Shown: positions 16,734 to 26,000 of the stretch, piece after piece
Layout: every line of letters starts with the position of its first letter
Numbering within the stretch: position 1 is the stretch's first letter
DNA from: Occallatibacter gabretensis
Lineage (GTDB): Bacteria > Acidobacteriota > Terriglobia > Terriglobales > Acidobacteriaceae
Assembly (NCBI RefSeq): GCF_001449115.1
Contig: NZ_LAIJ01000009.1
Coordinates: 1,432,114 to 1,496,113, forward strand
DNA length: 64,000 nt
Direction of reading: 5' to 3'
Position numbers and translations under genes: made by a program
Notes under the pieces: model-generated
What the model saw: the letters and a program-made list of their open reading frames with translations, nothing else
The model's database searches: none
Told to the model about the DNA's origin: nothing

Positions 16734-17105
16734 CGATCTCCTTTGCGCGGCGAAGTAAAGACTTCGCATCCGAATGGGCACAGGAGCCGGGCCAGGAGGC
16801 AGACGTGCAGATTTAGACTTACAGCGATCCTACGCTTAAATTCGTAGCTAGAAGGTTCGATAAACGACAGACGCCATTAGAGTTGGCAGTTAAATTGAGG
16901 TGGACGACAATGATTTCATCCGCCTCATATGCAAAGCGACAAGATCGCAAATCATTCAAAATGGATGATTTACGGGGGGGGTGCGTTCGTTGTCCAGCGA
17001 TGAGCATCGAGCCGCATTCTTTCAAGAAAGAAGGTCTGCAGGACCATTGGAAATCAATACGGATAGAACGCAAGGTACGCAATTTTGCGGAAAGGAGGCC
17101 ACTCA
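16734..17105. other. Divergent intergenic region between crp-like and receiver-like genes
   Basis: 372 bp with no convincing coding frame; the frames open here lack ribosome sites and family features. It should hold both divergent promoters. A run of eight or nine G (ending near 16981) is the only notable tract. I could not place -35/-10 boxes with confidence. Confidence 0.4.
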
Positions 17106-17489
17106 ATGCCGCAGACTCTCGTTCTTTCAGTCGGTTCGGACCCGACAATATTGGGCACGCGCAATCTGATCCTGCGATCTGCGGGTTACATCGTTGTATC
17201 GGCCAAATCCATCCAAGAAGCGGTTCATCTCTTTCAGGAGAGTGATTTCGATCTCATCATCCTGTGCCATACCCTCCCCCAAGAAGATTGTGAAGATCTG
17301 ATCCGTTTCATTCGTGCATCCGGTTCGCGTATTGCAGTAGCCTCCGTTTCCGGAGGACTCGTTGAATACGATGCTTTTGCGGAGATGATCCTCGAAAAGG
17401 AGCCGGCCGCATTCCTCGCTGGTATTGGAGATTTACTCGCCAAGCAGGCCCAGATGCATTCGACTGGAATTCCCATCCCCGGTAAATAG
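17106..17489 (+). CDS. Receiver-like protein without the phospho-acceptor Asp
   Basis: A 127-aa single-domain protein from ATG 17106, preceded by GGAAAGGAGG at 7 bp. The strand pattern fits a CheY-like receiver (TLVLSVGSDP at the start; SDFDLIILCHTLPQED; a late SGS...AVASVSGG). Where receivers have Asp in the D-L-I-I-L-D position this one has Cys, and the acidic pair near the N terminus is reduced to one Asp. It therefore probably cannot be phosphorylated in the usual way; it may be a pseudo-receiver or allosteric partner. It diverges from the Crp-like gene. Confidence 0.65.
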   Translation: MPQTLVLSVGSDPTILGTRNLILRSAGYIVVSAKSIQEAVHLFQESDFDLIILCHTLPQEDCEDLIRFIRASGSRIAVASVSGGLVEYDAFAEMILEKEPAAFLAGIGDLLAKQAQMHSTGIPIPGK

Positions 17490-17494
17490 CCGTG

Positions 17495-17736
17495 AAGCCG
17501 TTTTTAACAATCTGCGCGAATCGGGCTTGATCGAGCAGGATGCGGGCGCTGTGGCCCTCATTCCCCGCGAGGACTACTGCAATCGTGAAGTAGAGCAGTC
17601 CGCTGCGGACAAGGCGGAGTCAAAGATCATCATTGCCAGATAGCGCGATGGTCCGACGGAAGTTGTGTATTTGAATTTCCGTTCGAGCTTCACGCGCTTC
17701 GGCAATCCTGATACTGCGCATGTAATGCATACGTAA
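17495..17736 (+). pseudogene. dnaB: Decayed duplicate of the dnaB 3' end
   Basis: From 17512 the DNA aligns without gaps to dnaB 15751-15960: 170 of 210 positions match by hand count. Recognisable peptide includes LRESGLIEQDAGAVALIPRE, versus LRESGSIEQDADVVAFIHRE in dnaB. A TAG at 17641 replaces the Gln of AKQRNG, and the copy ends in a stop near that of dnaB. It begins only a few bases after the receiver-like gene stop. The 5' two-thirds of dnaB are absent, so it is non-functional. Confidence 0.85.
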
Positions 17737-17920
17737 AAGATGTGAATTTATGCCACTTTTTTTTAAATAATTTTGTGAGGATTTGAAACCTCTTTCGAGA
17801 GTTCGCTCCAGCGATTCTCTGAGTACTGCGTGATGGTTTTATCTCATTAAGAATTCATAGGTTAGAAGAAACCATGCGCTCATCTTGGCGAGTGCTCTTT
17901 CTTGCTGCGCGCTAAATTTC

Positions 17921-17949
17921 TTGACGCGATACCAGAGCGCGGCTAGTAT
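17921..17949 (+). promoter_or_regulatory. Sigma-70-like promoter of the Hsp70/tubulin cluster
   Basis: TTGACG (17921-17926), a 17-bp spacer, then TAGTAT (17944-17949). The region just upstream (17740-17800) is AT-rich with a T-run. Transcription would start near 17956, giving a leader of about 155 nt to the preferred GTG start at 18112. Confidence 0.55.
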
Positions 17950-18111
17950 TCGCCTACGGCCCTTTTTCCCCAGTACAGATTATGAATTATGGCTTCTTCA
18001 GTCTTATCGACGATTGTGGTCCATTCTTGCCCCTACGCGTTGTGTGAAGTTTCGAAGGAATCAGCAAGTTCTTCCCTCGTATGTGCATGTGAGCTTCGCA
18101 GGGTAATCGCA

Positions 18112-19392
18112 GTGTGCCCGAAGTGTGCAGTGCGAAATCGCGCTGGGGCGCACTATTGCCGTAAATGCCACACCTATCTTGAACCTCCTGTTACAGCCAC
18201 ACTCTCCGGCGCTGCTTCGCAGGCTGATTTTCTCTCGCTGCGGGGATGCTTTCGCCGACCGCCGCTGCTGATGAACGGGATGCTGTATGCGCTCGATACC
18301 GCAGGCAGGCTGCTCGAGATTGCGCCTCGCACTGGATCGGAGGCGCGAGAGGTGGCGCGGCTCAAATCAGGCGAAGCAGGTTTTAATTCCGGCTGTGTTG
18401 TGGAGGCGGCGGCCTCGGCAAAAGGGCTGCGCGGATATCTCTATCTCGCGGTAAGCCCATCGAAGTTGGAAGCTGTCTCGCTGGCTACAGGAAAGGTATC
18501 TCTGCTGTATGAGCCGCGAGACGGTGAGAGCATCGTTGCCAACTCCTCGGAGACGGATTCGACGGCTTTTAAGGGCGTAGCCGCGACTCCGGGCTGTGCT
18601 GCCATAGCGGTGCGCACGGCGGCTGGAGAGATTGCGCTCACGCTGGTGTATTTTTCCGGAGAGCGGGCCACCGAGCAGCCGCTCAAGATAACGGGAACTA
18701 ACGTGTGCGGTCCGTGGCTCAGCGGCCGGTTCATCACTCTGTGCACTGAGGAGTCTGCCGGCGTCTACGATCTTGAAACTGGACGCGCCTTTGTGGCTGC
18801 ACTGCCGGATGACTTCCGGCCCATGATGAACCGCGAGAAAAAAGGGATTGGAGTTTCGCCGGGACAGATGCCCCTGTCAGCGATTGTGGGCGAAAGCGGG
18901 ATTGAGGCATGGATCGCCGGATACCAGGCGGACCGAGCGCGGGGCCGCGATGCCGTGCGCCACGGACTTCTGCGAATCTCTATGGAACACAGCGCATATT
19001 TCTTTAGTGGTATTGCGGACGGCGAGGATTTCTGTTTTTATGGCCTGCCGGAAGAAAAGTTCTTTGTCGGCACCTTCGCTGGAATTGAATTTCCAGGACA
19101 GAGCAATGAATCTGCGCTGCGCGAGACGATGAAGGGCGGAATGCCGGTCAGCCTGGATTCAGGTACGGCAGCATATTTTCGCAATGATCCTGATCAGGGC
19201 TGGCATCAGATCGCCATCGGTTCGGGCGCTTCGGCTGCGACGGCGTTTTTTCAGGATGCGGAAAACGAGTGCGATGAGGATTCCTGTTGCGGAATTCTTA
19301 TCGACGGGCCCGATGTTGTCGTTCCATTTCTCAGAATCTCGTCAGACCCGGCTGCAGAGGGTCTCAAACTGGCGCACTGGCGCTTTGCATAG
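18112..19392 (+). CDS. Zinc-ribbon protein with propeller-like repeats, first gene of the Hsp70/tubulin cluster
   Basis: A 426-aa protein from GTG 18112, preferred because AGGG lies ~9 bp upstream and the zinc ribbon then starts the protein as usual (C2, C5, C16, C19: CPKC...CRKC). ATG 17989 would add 41 residues but has no ribosome site. The rest (~30-426) is beta-rich with repeated strands like LYALDTAGRLLEI, LEAVSLATGKVSLLY and AGVYDLETGRAFVA, suggesting a PQQ-like/beta-propeller fold. No signal peptide, so cytoplasmic. No enzyme motif. It is first in a tight co-directional series and could be an adaptor or sensor. Family not recognised. Confidence 0.75.
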   Translation: MCPKCAVRNRAGAHYCRKCHTYLEPPVTATLSGAASQADFLSLRGCFRRPPLLMNGMLYALDTAGRLLEIAPRTGSEAREVARLKSGEAGFNSGCVVEAAASAKGLRGYLYLAVSPSKLEAVSLATGKVSLLYEPRDGESIVANSSETDSTAFKGVAATPGCAAIAVRTAAGEIALTLVYFSGERATEQPLKITGTNVCGPWLSGRFITLCTEESAGVYDLETGRAFVAALPDDFRPMMNREKKGIGVSPGQMPLSAIVGESGIEAWIAGYQADRARGRDAVRHGLLRISMEHSAYFFSGIADGEDFCFYGLPEEKFFVGTFAGIEFPGQSNESALRETMKGGMPVSLDSGTAAYFRNDPDQGWHQIAIGSGASAATAFFQDAENECDEDSCCGILIDGPDVVVPFLRISSDPAAEGLKLAHWRFA

Positions 19393-19415
19393 AGTCTGGA
19401 AGGGGTTGCCCGTAC

Positions 19416-20951
19416 ATGGCACGTGGTTCGTTCATTGGATGTTCGGCGGCTGGTCTGTTATCTATTGCGATGATTGTGGGGTTGGCGGGATGCAAGACGA
19501 CACCGCCATCAAATCTTGAAGTGCCTGCTGAGGCCAAAGTGACCACGGACGGCAAACTAGTTGCCGCGGACTCTTCTGTTCCGTCCAATCTTGTCGTCAA
19601 GGTGTATGTGGATGGATCCGGCTCGATTGAGCACTTTCTGCATAATCCCCAGAAACAGCAGGAGAACGACCTTCCCGCCGCCAGCGGCACGAACTATCTC
19701 TACAATCTGCTCACCCATATTGAGACCAAGTGGGGCACTCATAAGACTGAGTTCTGGCGCTTTGGTGGAAAATGCCCATCGCAGCTGGATAAAAGCGATC
19801 TGGATAAAGGCACCGTCGCTCAGATGGCGACACAGCCCGCCGGAAGCTTTTCGGAGCCGAATACGCTGCTCGACATTCCGTATGAGGATGACCCGACGGC
19901 ACAGTGCCCCGGACATGCGCATTCAGAGAAAAAAAGTGATGATGCGGATGCGGCTTCGGCGCCACCTGAGCTGCGAATCCTGATCTCAGATCTCTACGTG
20001 AGTGACCCGCAGCATCCGAAGGTATTGAACGAGGTGGGCAAGAGGATCGCCGACAAATATCTGGGGAGTGATTCCACGGCAGTCGGCATTCTGGCGATTC
20101 GCAATCCGTATTTCGGGCATGTCGAAGATCTTCCTGATCAGGGCAAAGCCAAGCCGGTCGCCACTTCGATGCCGTTCTATGTGATTCTTGCCGGGCCGGC
20201 ACCGGCTGTGCAGTACGGCGTGAGAGTGCTGCTGGACGAGGTCGGCATGTTGAGCGCGTTTGACGATCAAAAGGCGCGGCTCTTCTACTTCGGCAAGGAT
20301 CAGAATTTTTACGACGGCTCCAAGGCAACCGTGCCTGAGCATGAGAAGGACCCGCACCGGGTTCATAGTTTTCACGAGAAATATAACGGCACGGCGATTC
20401 CGTTTTACATGCTGGACAAAGGAACGATGACGGCGCGCTGGACAGAGCCCTCCGGCGTGACATGGGCAAGCGCCAAGGAATGGAAGCCTGAGTGGTCTAC
20501 TACGGCAGGCGCGGTAAGCGGCGATAAGATCAGCGCGGTTCTGTATGGCGGCAAGAAGGGAGCTGCGAATTCTCCTGCCGATGATCCGACAGGAACGCAG
20601 GCGGCTTCCTCCTGCACCATCGGCCTCACGGCTTGCGTCACGATCAATCGCGCCGGGCTGCTGAATGGGCAGAACTATCGCTTCCGTATAGATGTGTTGA
20701 AGTCGCAGTCGTCAGACTTCGATGCCAAAGCTCTGGCTGTGCGGAACTGGAATATCGAGCTGGAAGACGCTGCAGCCGTGAGCCAGAATCCCGGCGGACG
20801 TTTTTCGCGCATTGACAAAATCGACGATCGGAGCCCGGGACTGACTCCTGCGTTTGCGGATTTTCTGACTGTTCTGCAGCTTGGAATCTTCTCTGACAGT
20901 ACACAGAAGCAGGTTGCCAACCACCACTACATTTTTGTTCACGCCAATTGA
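19416..20951 (+). CDS. Lipoprotein with vWA-like domain
   Basis: A 511-aa protein. ATG 19416 follows GGAAGGGG; the signal peptide ends in the lipobox VGLAGC (Cys26). From residue ~58, LVVKVYVDGSGSIEHFL provides the DxSxS of a MIDAS metal site (Asp66), followed by a helix and later by LRILISDLYVSD, as in vWA folds. The second half (~300-511) is beta-rich with two Cys (SCTIGLTAC), perhaps disulfide-bonded. It should sit on the periplasmic face of a membrane and bind a partner through a metal ion. It lies 23 bp after the zinc-ribbon gene and 6 bp before a membrane protein. Confidence 0.7.
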   Translation: MARGSFIGCSAAGLLSIAMIVGLAGCKTTPPSNLEVPAEAKVTTDGKLVAADSSVPSNLVVKVYVDGSGSIEHFLHNPQKQQENDLPAASGTNYLYNLLTHIETKWGTHKTEFWRFGGKCPSQLDKSDLDKGTVAQMATQPAGSFSEPNTLLDIPYEDDPTAQCPGHAHSEKKSDDADAASAPPELRILISDLYVSDPQHPKVLNEVGKRIADKYLGSDSTAVGILAIRNPYFGHVEDLPDQGKAKPVATSMPFYVILAGPAPAVQYGVRVLLDEVGMLSAFDDQKARLFYFGKDQNFYDGSKATVPEHEKDPHRVHSFHEKYNGTAIPFYMLDKGTMTARWTEPSGVTWASAKEWKPEWSTTAGAVSGDKISAVLYGGKKGAANSPADDPTGTQAASSCTIGLTACVTINRAGLLNGQNYRFRIDVLKSQSSDFDAKALAVRNWNIELEDAAAVSQNPGGRFSRIDKIDDRSPGLTPAFADFLTVLQLGIFSDSTQKQVANHHYIFVHAN

Positions 20952-20957
20952 GGAGCC

Positions 20958-21455
20958 ATGAAAACGATACTGTACGAAATTCTCGGCGCGCTTGTGCTCT
21001 ACGGCCTTGTCTTTGCGGCCATCTGGATTCTTCGCTATTCGGTTGATCCCTTCCTGCTGGGCACCGGGTTGGTCGCGGACGAATCCAGCGTGAACAACCA
21101 GCTCTCCAACCTCATCGACACCTTCCAGCTCTATGCCTCCATCGTTCTGGGCGTCTCGCTGGTCTGCTTCTTCCTCTGGTATCTGCTCGGATCGGTCGTC
21201 ATTCGGGCCACAGCGCCGTCCTCGACATGGATCATTGTCTGGTTCCTCTTTGTAGTTGTCATTCTGGCGGCGGCCGGTGTTGTGACGTTTTACTCCCAGC
21301 TGAAGATGGACGAAATCACTGCGGACTACCAGCAGGGGTATGTCGCCGGGTTCTACTTCCTTTTCGGATTCCTGCTCTATTACCTGGCTTCGGTCTTCTT
21401 TTCGCCGCTCCATGCGCGCTATCGCATCTGGCCGGCAAGGCATGTGCGCCGCTAA
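20958..21455 (+). CDS. Four-helix membrane protein
   Basis: A 165-aa protein with helices at about 7-27, 57-80, 88-110 and 128-148. A periplasmic-looking loop (~28-56, DESSVNNQLSNLIDTF) lies after the first helix, and the tail is basic (HARYRIWPARHVRR). GGAG precedes the ATG, which lies 6 bp after the vWA lipoprotein. No family recognised. Placement between the vWA lipoprotein and the tubulin-like gene suggests a membrane anchor or channel linking the two sides. Confidence 0.7.
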   Translation: MKTILYEILGALVLYGLVFAAIWILRYSVDPFLLGTGLVADESSVNNQLSNLIDTFQLYASIVLGVSLVCFFLWYLLGSVVIRATAPSSTWIIVWFLFVVVILAAAGVVTFYSQLKMDEITADYQQGYVAGFYFLFGFLLYYLASVFFSPLHARYRIWPARHVRR

Positions 21456-21485
21456 CCGGTCTCCAAGGCAAACAAGGGGGAAACT

Positions 21486-22985
21486 TTGAGCTATTTCATG
21501 ATTGGGGTCGGCGGCACAGGTGCCAAGCTCATGCAATCGCTATTGCATGTGAGCGCGGCGGGCCTGCTGCCCGGCAACGGCAGTCTCACATGTCTTCTTG
21601 TGGATGCGGATGAGGCGAACGGCAATGTGTTGGGCTGCCGCGAGGTCTTTGATTCTGTCAAAGCCTGCAAAAGCCTCACCCTGGGCGATACCACCCTGTT
21701 TAAAAACAGCTTCAGTCTAACCGGTCCATGGACACCCGTTACCGATAACGACGTGCAGTCCTTTGATGAGTTCTTTCAATACACGCAGAAGGCGAGCCGC
21801 GGCACGGATGAAGCAGCGCTGATGGAGCTGCTCTATGAGCCGAAAGAGCGAGAGATGCAGGTCCGCCAGGGATTCCGCGGACGCCCAGCGATTGGCGCGT
21901 CGATCTTCTCGGATCGCATCGACTTTGATAAGCGCGGAGACGATTGGTATCGGATGGTTGACAGCATGCGTTCCGCCTCAGCGGGCGGCCCTGTTCCTGT
22001 GCTCTTTACCGGCTCAGTTTTTGGCGGAACCGGAGCTGCCGGCGTACCCACTATCTTCCGTGTTCTGGATAGAGAGCTGGAAAAAAAGAGAGTCAACAAC
22101 AGGCGCCTCGGCCTCATCCTGATGCTTCCTTACTTCACCTTCGGCAACGTGGAAGGCGAAGCCATACAGGCCGATCCGCATTCTTTCGCTGAAGCCACTG
22201 CGGAAGCCCTGATGTATTACCACGAGCGCGATTTTCTCTCCATGAGCAACTCCATGTACGCGCTTGGAGAATCGATCCCGGCTCGCATGCCTGTGGCCGC
22301 AGTTGGTGCAAAGCAGCAGAAGAACCCGCCTCATTTTCTTGAACTGATTGCCGCTCTTGGAGCAGTCCGCTTTTACTCCGGCCTGCCGAAAAGGGGCGAT
22401 GAGCACACCCTTTCGATCGCGATGCGCGCAACCGAGTCGAATCTTGGATGGGCGGACCTGCCGTTCGAGGATCCGATACGCGCCACGCAGATTGCCTTAC
22501 TGAAGCAGATGATTCTCTTCGCAGTGATGTTCCGCTATGTTTACAGCCCGTATATTTTGCGCGAAGCGAAAAACGACAGGGCTCTCAAAGGGTCCAACGC
22601 AACTATTATCCGGAAGCACGTGGTGCCGTACGGAGTGACAAGCGGAGATGTCGCGCGCGATGTGGGGTATGTGAATGATTATGTGGAGAAGTTCCTGAGC
22701 TGGCTGCTTAGCCTGTCCACTTCTCATCGTGAAGGATTCCGCGCATCGCTGACCAATATCGGCATCTACGCCGTACCGGAGGGCAAGGGCTGGCGCTTAA
22801 GAACGGTTGAAGAGTTCCGGGACAAGGACTTTGATCGCGACGGCCTCTTTATCAATGATGCCGTCAAGCTGAATCACAGCACTATCCTGAATCGCGCCAC
22901 AGTGATGGAGATTCAGGGTTCCCAGCCACACGGCACGGGCTATCTGGTCCGCGCGCTGTATGACGCCTGCAAGTTATTCAACTGA
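21486..22985 (+). CDS. Tubulin/FtsZ-like GTPase-fold protein (Tubulin_2-like)
   Basis: A 499-aa protein starting at TTG 21486, 4 bp after GGGGGAAACT; ATG 21498 would delete the first strand. The N terminus FMIGVGGTGAKLMQSLL matches the first glycine loop of FtsZ/tubulin, LLVDADEAN the ribose-contact strand, and FTGSVFGGTGAAGVPTIF (~174-191) the tubulin signature loop. The rest, with a conserved-looking LMLPYFTFG strand, resembles the bacterial tubulin-like proteins found in vWA/Hsp70 neighbourhoods rather than true FtsZ (longer, no FtsZ tail). It probably binds a nucleotide and may polymerise or act as a switch. Cytoplasmic. Confidence 0.75.
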   Translation: MSYFMIGVGGTGAKLMQSLLHVSAAGLLPGNGSLTCLLVDADEANGNVLGCREVFDSVKACKSLTLGDTTLFKNSFSLTGPWTPVTDNDVQSFDEFFQYTQKASRGTDEAALMELLYEPKEREMQVRQGFRGRPAIGASIFSDRIDFDKRGDDWYRMVDSMRSASAGGPVPVLFTGSVFGGTGAAGVPTIFRVLDRELEKKRVNNRRLGLILMLPYFTFGNVEGEAIQADPHSFAEATAEALMYYHERDFLSMSNSMYALGESIPARMPVAAVGAKQQKNPPHFLELIAALGAVRFYSGLPKRGDEHTLSIAMRATESNLGWADLPFEDPIRATQIALLKQMILFAVMFRYVYSPYILREAKNDRALKGSNATIIRKHVVPYGVTSGDVARDVGYVNDYVEKFLSWLLSLSTSHREGFRASLTNIGIYAVPEGKGWRLRTVEEFRDKDFDRDGLFINDAVKLNHSTILNRATVMEIQGSQPHGTGYLVRALYDACKLFN

Positions 22986-23006
22986 TCGATTTCAAGACGA
23001 GGGACT

Positions 23007-26000
23007 ATGGCTATTCTCTATCTTCCAAGACTCAAGGAGAACCGCGAGGACGGGCTTGTGCCGCCGGCTCGCGAGGGCTTATGGAGCGACGAGCAGGCGC
23101 GCGGACGCATCGAGATTCTAGCCGGCGCTCTCGCTACGCAAGCCGATGAAGTCGAGCAGGATCAGCAGAAGCAACCGCGGCAGGAGATTCACTCCATCCC
23201 TGATCCCTGGGGCAGGTTTCTTCTCTTCGCGCGTGCGCTCAAGGAAGACGATCATCCGTTGCACGAGACCATTCGCGGCGAGTGGAGAGGCATGCTGGCG
23301 CTCTTCGGGCTCCGCGAGATCCGGCGCTTCGATTTTCTTGACCTGAAGCTCGTAGATCTGTCGAGCGCGGAGGATGAGGGATCGGGAAGCTTCTCGCGCG
23401 TGCTGGCGCGCCTGATGCCCGGCGAACAGGATCAGATTGATCCGGAGACAAGCTTCTTCAAGTTTTATCTTGTGAAGGCGCACTCCAGGCCGCGCGGGAT
23501 GAAGCCGCCGCGCGTTTTCGGAATCACTTCGCCGACCACGCTTGTCGCCACCGGCGCTCACTATGACGGCATCTTCGACCCCAAGGTTGTGCCCTGGTTT
23601 GACGGCGAGAAACTTGTCGATCCATGCGGTCAATTGAACAACCGCGCCATTCTCAATGATCACGAGAGAACGGCTCTGGCTGAATGGGTACAGCGGCTGA
23701 AAAAAAGCATCAGCGTGGTGAAATCCGATTCGCCGTATCACAGAATCATTCTCGAGCGGCTGGCGGAATATGCCACTGCGCTCGACCGGCATGCCAACGC
23801 GGATCCCGGACCTGAGATTATTTCCGACGCATTGCCGTTAAAGCTGGCCGAAGGGATCTTCAAGTCTCTGGCTAAGGCCCACCGCGGCAGCAGCGGCGTT
23901 GTGACCGAACTGGAGATTGTTAGAAAGGTTAAAGGCACCGAACAGTACGAAGGCACCGGTTATGTGCTCATCGATCCGCTCATCGCGCCATTGTTGAGCG
24001 AAGACCATAAGCCTGTCCGGTCATTGAATGAGATCGTTGCGTACGACAACTACACACTGGAAGCTGCGGCAGCTCTCGCCGGCAAGAAAATCGCCGGAGA
24101 GTTTCCTGGGAATTCGGGAATGAGGTGGTGCACTCCGGCGTTTATCTTCCAGAACAGCATCATCTGCGAAGAGACTCCCAGGTCTCCCAAGGTTCCCGGT
24201 AACGGCAAGAGCAATCAAAAAGATGAGGACGCGTTTCCCGGCTGCTATAACGCAAAGTCGGCTGACTCATCCTCGCCATCCGATGACGTGGTGCGCCAGA
24301 TCGCTTTTCCGCTCACTACGGCCGCGCTGAATTTGTTTTCCGTCGATGAGCTTGTCGATAGTTTTCGCGTGAAGTGGGAGGAAGATGGCAGCGCCGTCTG
24401 CGGGCTCACTTTCGCCGTGCGCACTGTGGCTAAAGGCACTCCCGTAGCAGGCGCGGAGCCGCCGCCGATGCGCAGGATCACGATCGAAAAGTCATACAAA
24501 AAAGAGGACATCGTCCGCCTGCGCCGCATTCCGCCGATCTATATCTGGCCGGACTTCCGTTTCCAGGACGACACGAACGGCAACAATCGCTGGAAGAAGT
24601 ATTACCTCTTCGAATCCTGGCGCGGGATGAGCGATACGCGGACCTTCGCCGTTAAGCCGCTGCATGGCGACGACAAAGATCAGCGGGTCATTGCGCTCGG
24701 CGACGAGCAGTTCCAGTTGTACCCGATGAAGAGCTTTCCGGAGGTGCTTGTCTGCAGCACGCCACGCGGCGGCGATCCTCGCTCCATTGATGGCGATCCT
24801 CCGGAAGGCCTGCTGCTTCTCAAGGCCCCGGCAACCAAGGGCCCTGGGCGCGGCCAGACGGCTATCGTCGGCATCGACTTCGGCACTACCGGCACCAGCG
24901 TCTACCGGCGCATCGACGGCCACGACAGCCCGGATGCAGCGGCGCGCGTCACCTTCAACAGCCATCTCTTTCCGGTTACTGTTGGCGGCAACGAGCAATT
25001 TCTTGGCCGTATCACGCGCCAGCTCTTCATCCCGCAGGAGATGGGTATCTCCAAGGCGGAAAACGCGGGCAGGATTCTCAGCGTCTATCAGAATTTTCCA
25101 AAGAACAGCAAAGACCATCCGGGGGACAACACTCGGACGACTGTGCGCGACGGCCATGTTCTGTTTCCCGAGCCGAATAACGCCAGCGGTTTCTTTGTGG
25201 GCGATGACAAATCCGTCCACGCAGATATGAAGTGGGGCCACGATCAGGAGAATGAGGCGGCGCAGGGTTTTCTTACCCAGATCTGCATGCAGACGCTGGC
25301 CGAGCTTCTGATTATGGACGGCGTAGAGAAGGTCAAGCTGCGTTATTCCTATCCCACGGCCTTCGGCAGCAGGGATCGGACACGCTGGGTTTCAAACTGG
25401 GATACGATCGTCGGCAATCTTAAAGACGTAACCAGCATCTCGATTGAGCCGGATCAGAAAGAGCTGCTCTGCAGGGAAGCCGTGGCTGCCACGCACTACT
25501 TTTCCAAGCGTGAAGGACTGGTTATCCAGCAGGGCGCAGTTACGCTCGATATCGGCGGCGGAACTACCGACATTGCGGTCTGGCACAAGGATGCGGACAA
25601 GCAGCCCTCACTTCTGGCTCATCTCTCGGTTCTCTTTGCCGGCAGAGACGTCTTTCTTAACCCGCTGGGCAAACAGCCAAAGATACTCACCATACTCGAC
25701 GAGAACATCGACACTTCAAAACTTGCAGCCTCAGGATCGCATGAGCATGACAATGCCTCCGGTGCGTTCCTCAATGCCGTGATTGCAGCCCACGGCGACA
25801 CGATGAAAAACCACATCGGGACCAAGGCAACGACTTCTCCTGTCGCTGAATTTCTCCAGATCCTGGAGATCGGGCTTTGCGGCATCGGTTTTTACGCAGG
25901 CCTGCAGGTGGGCAAGCTTGTGCATGATGGTTTCTATCGTGATCCGGAGACGATCTCGGTCTTCATCGGCGGGAATGGTTCCAAGCTCTTCGACTGGTGC

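Noticed and set aside
17989..18111. N-terminal extension of the zinc-ribbon protein from ATG 17989
   Set aside because: No ribosome site, and the added 41 residues (Cys/Ser/Val-rich) look unlike the rest. The GTG at 18112 has AGGG upstream.
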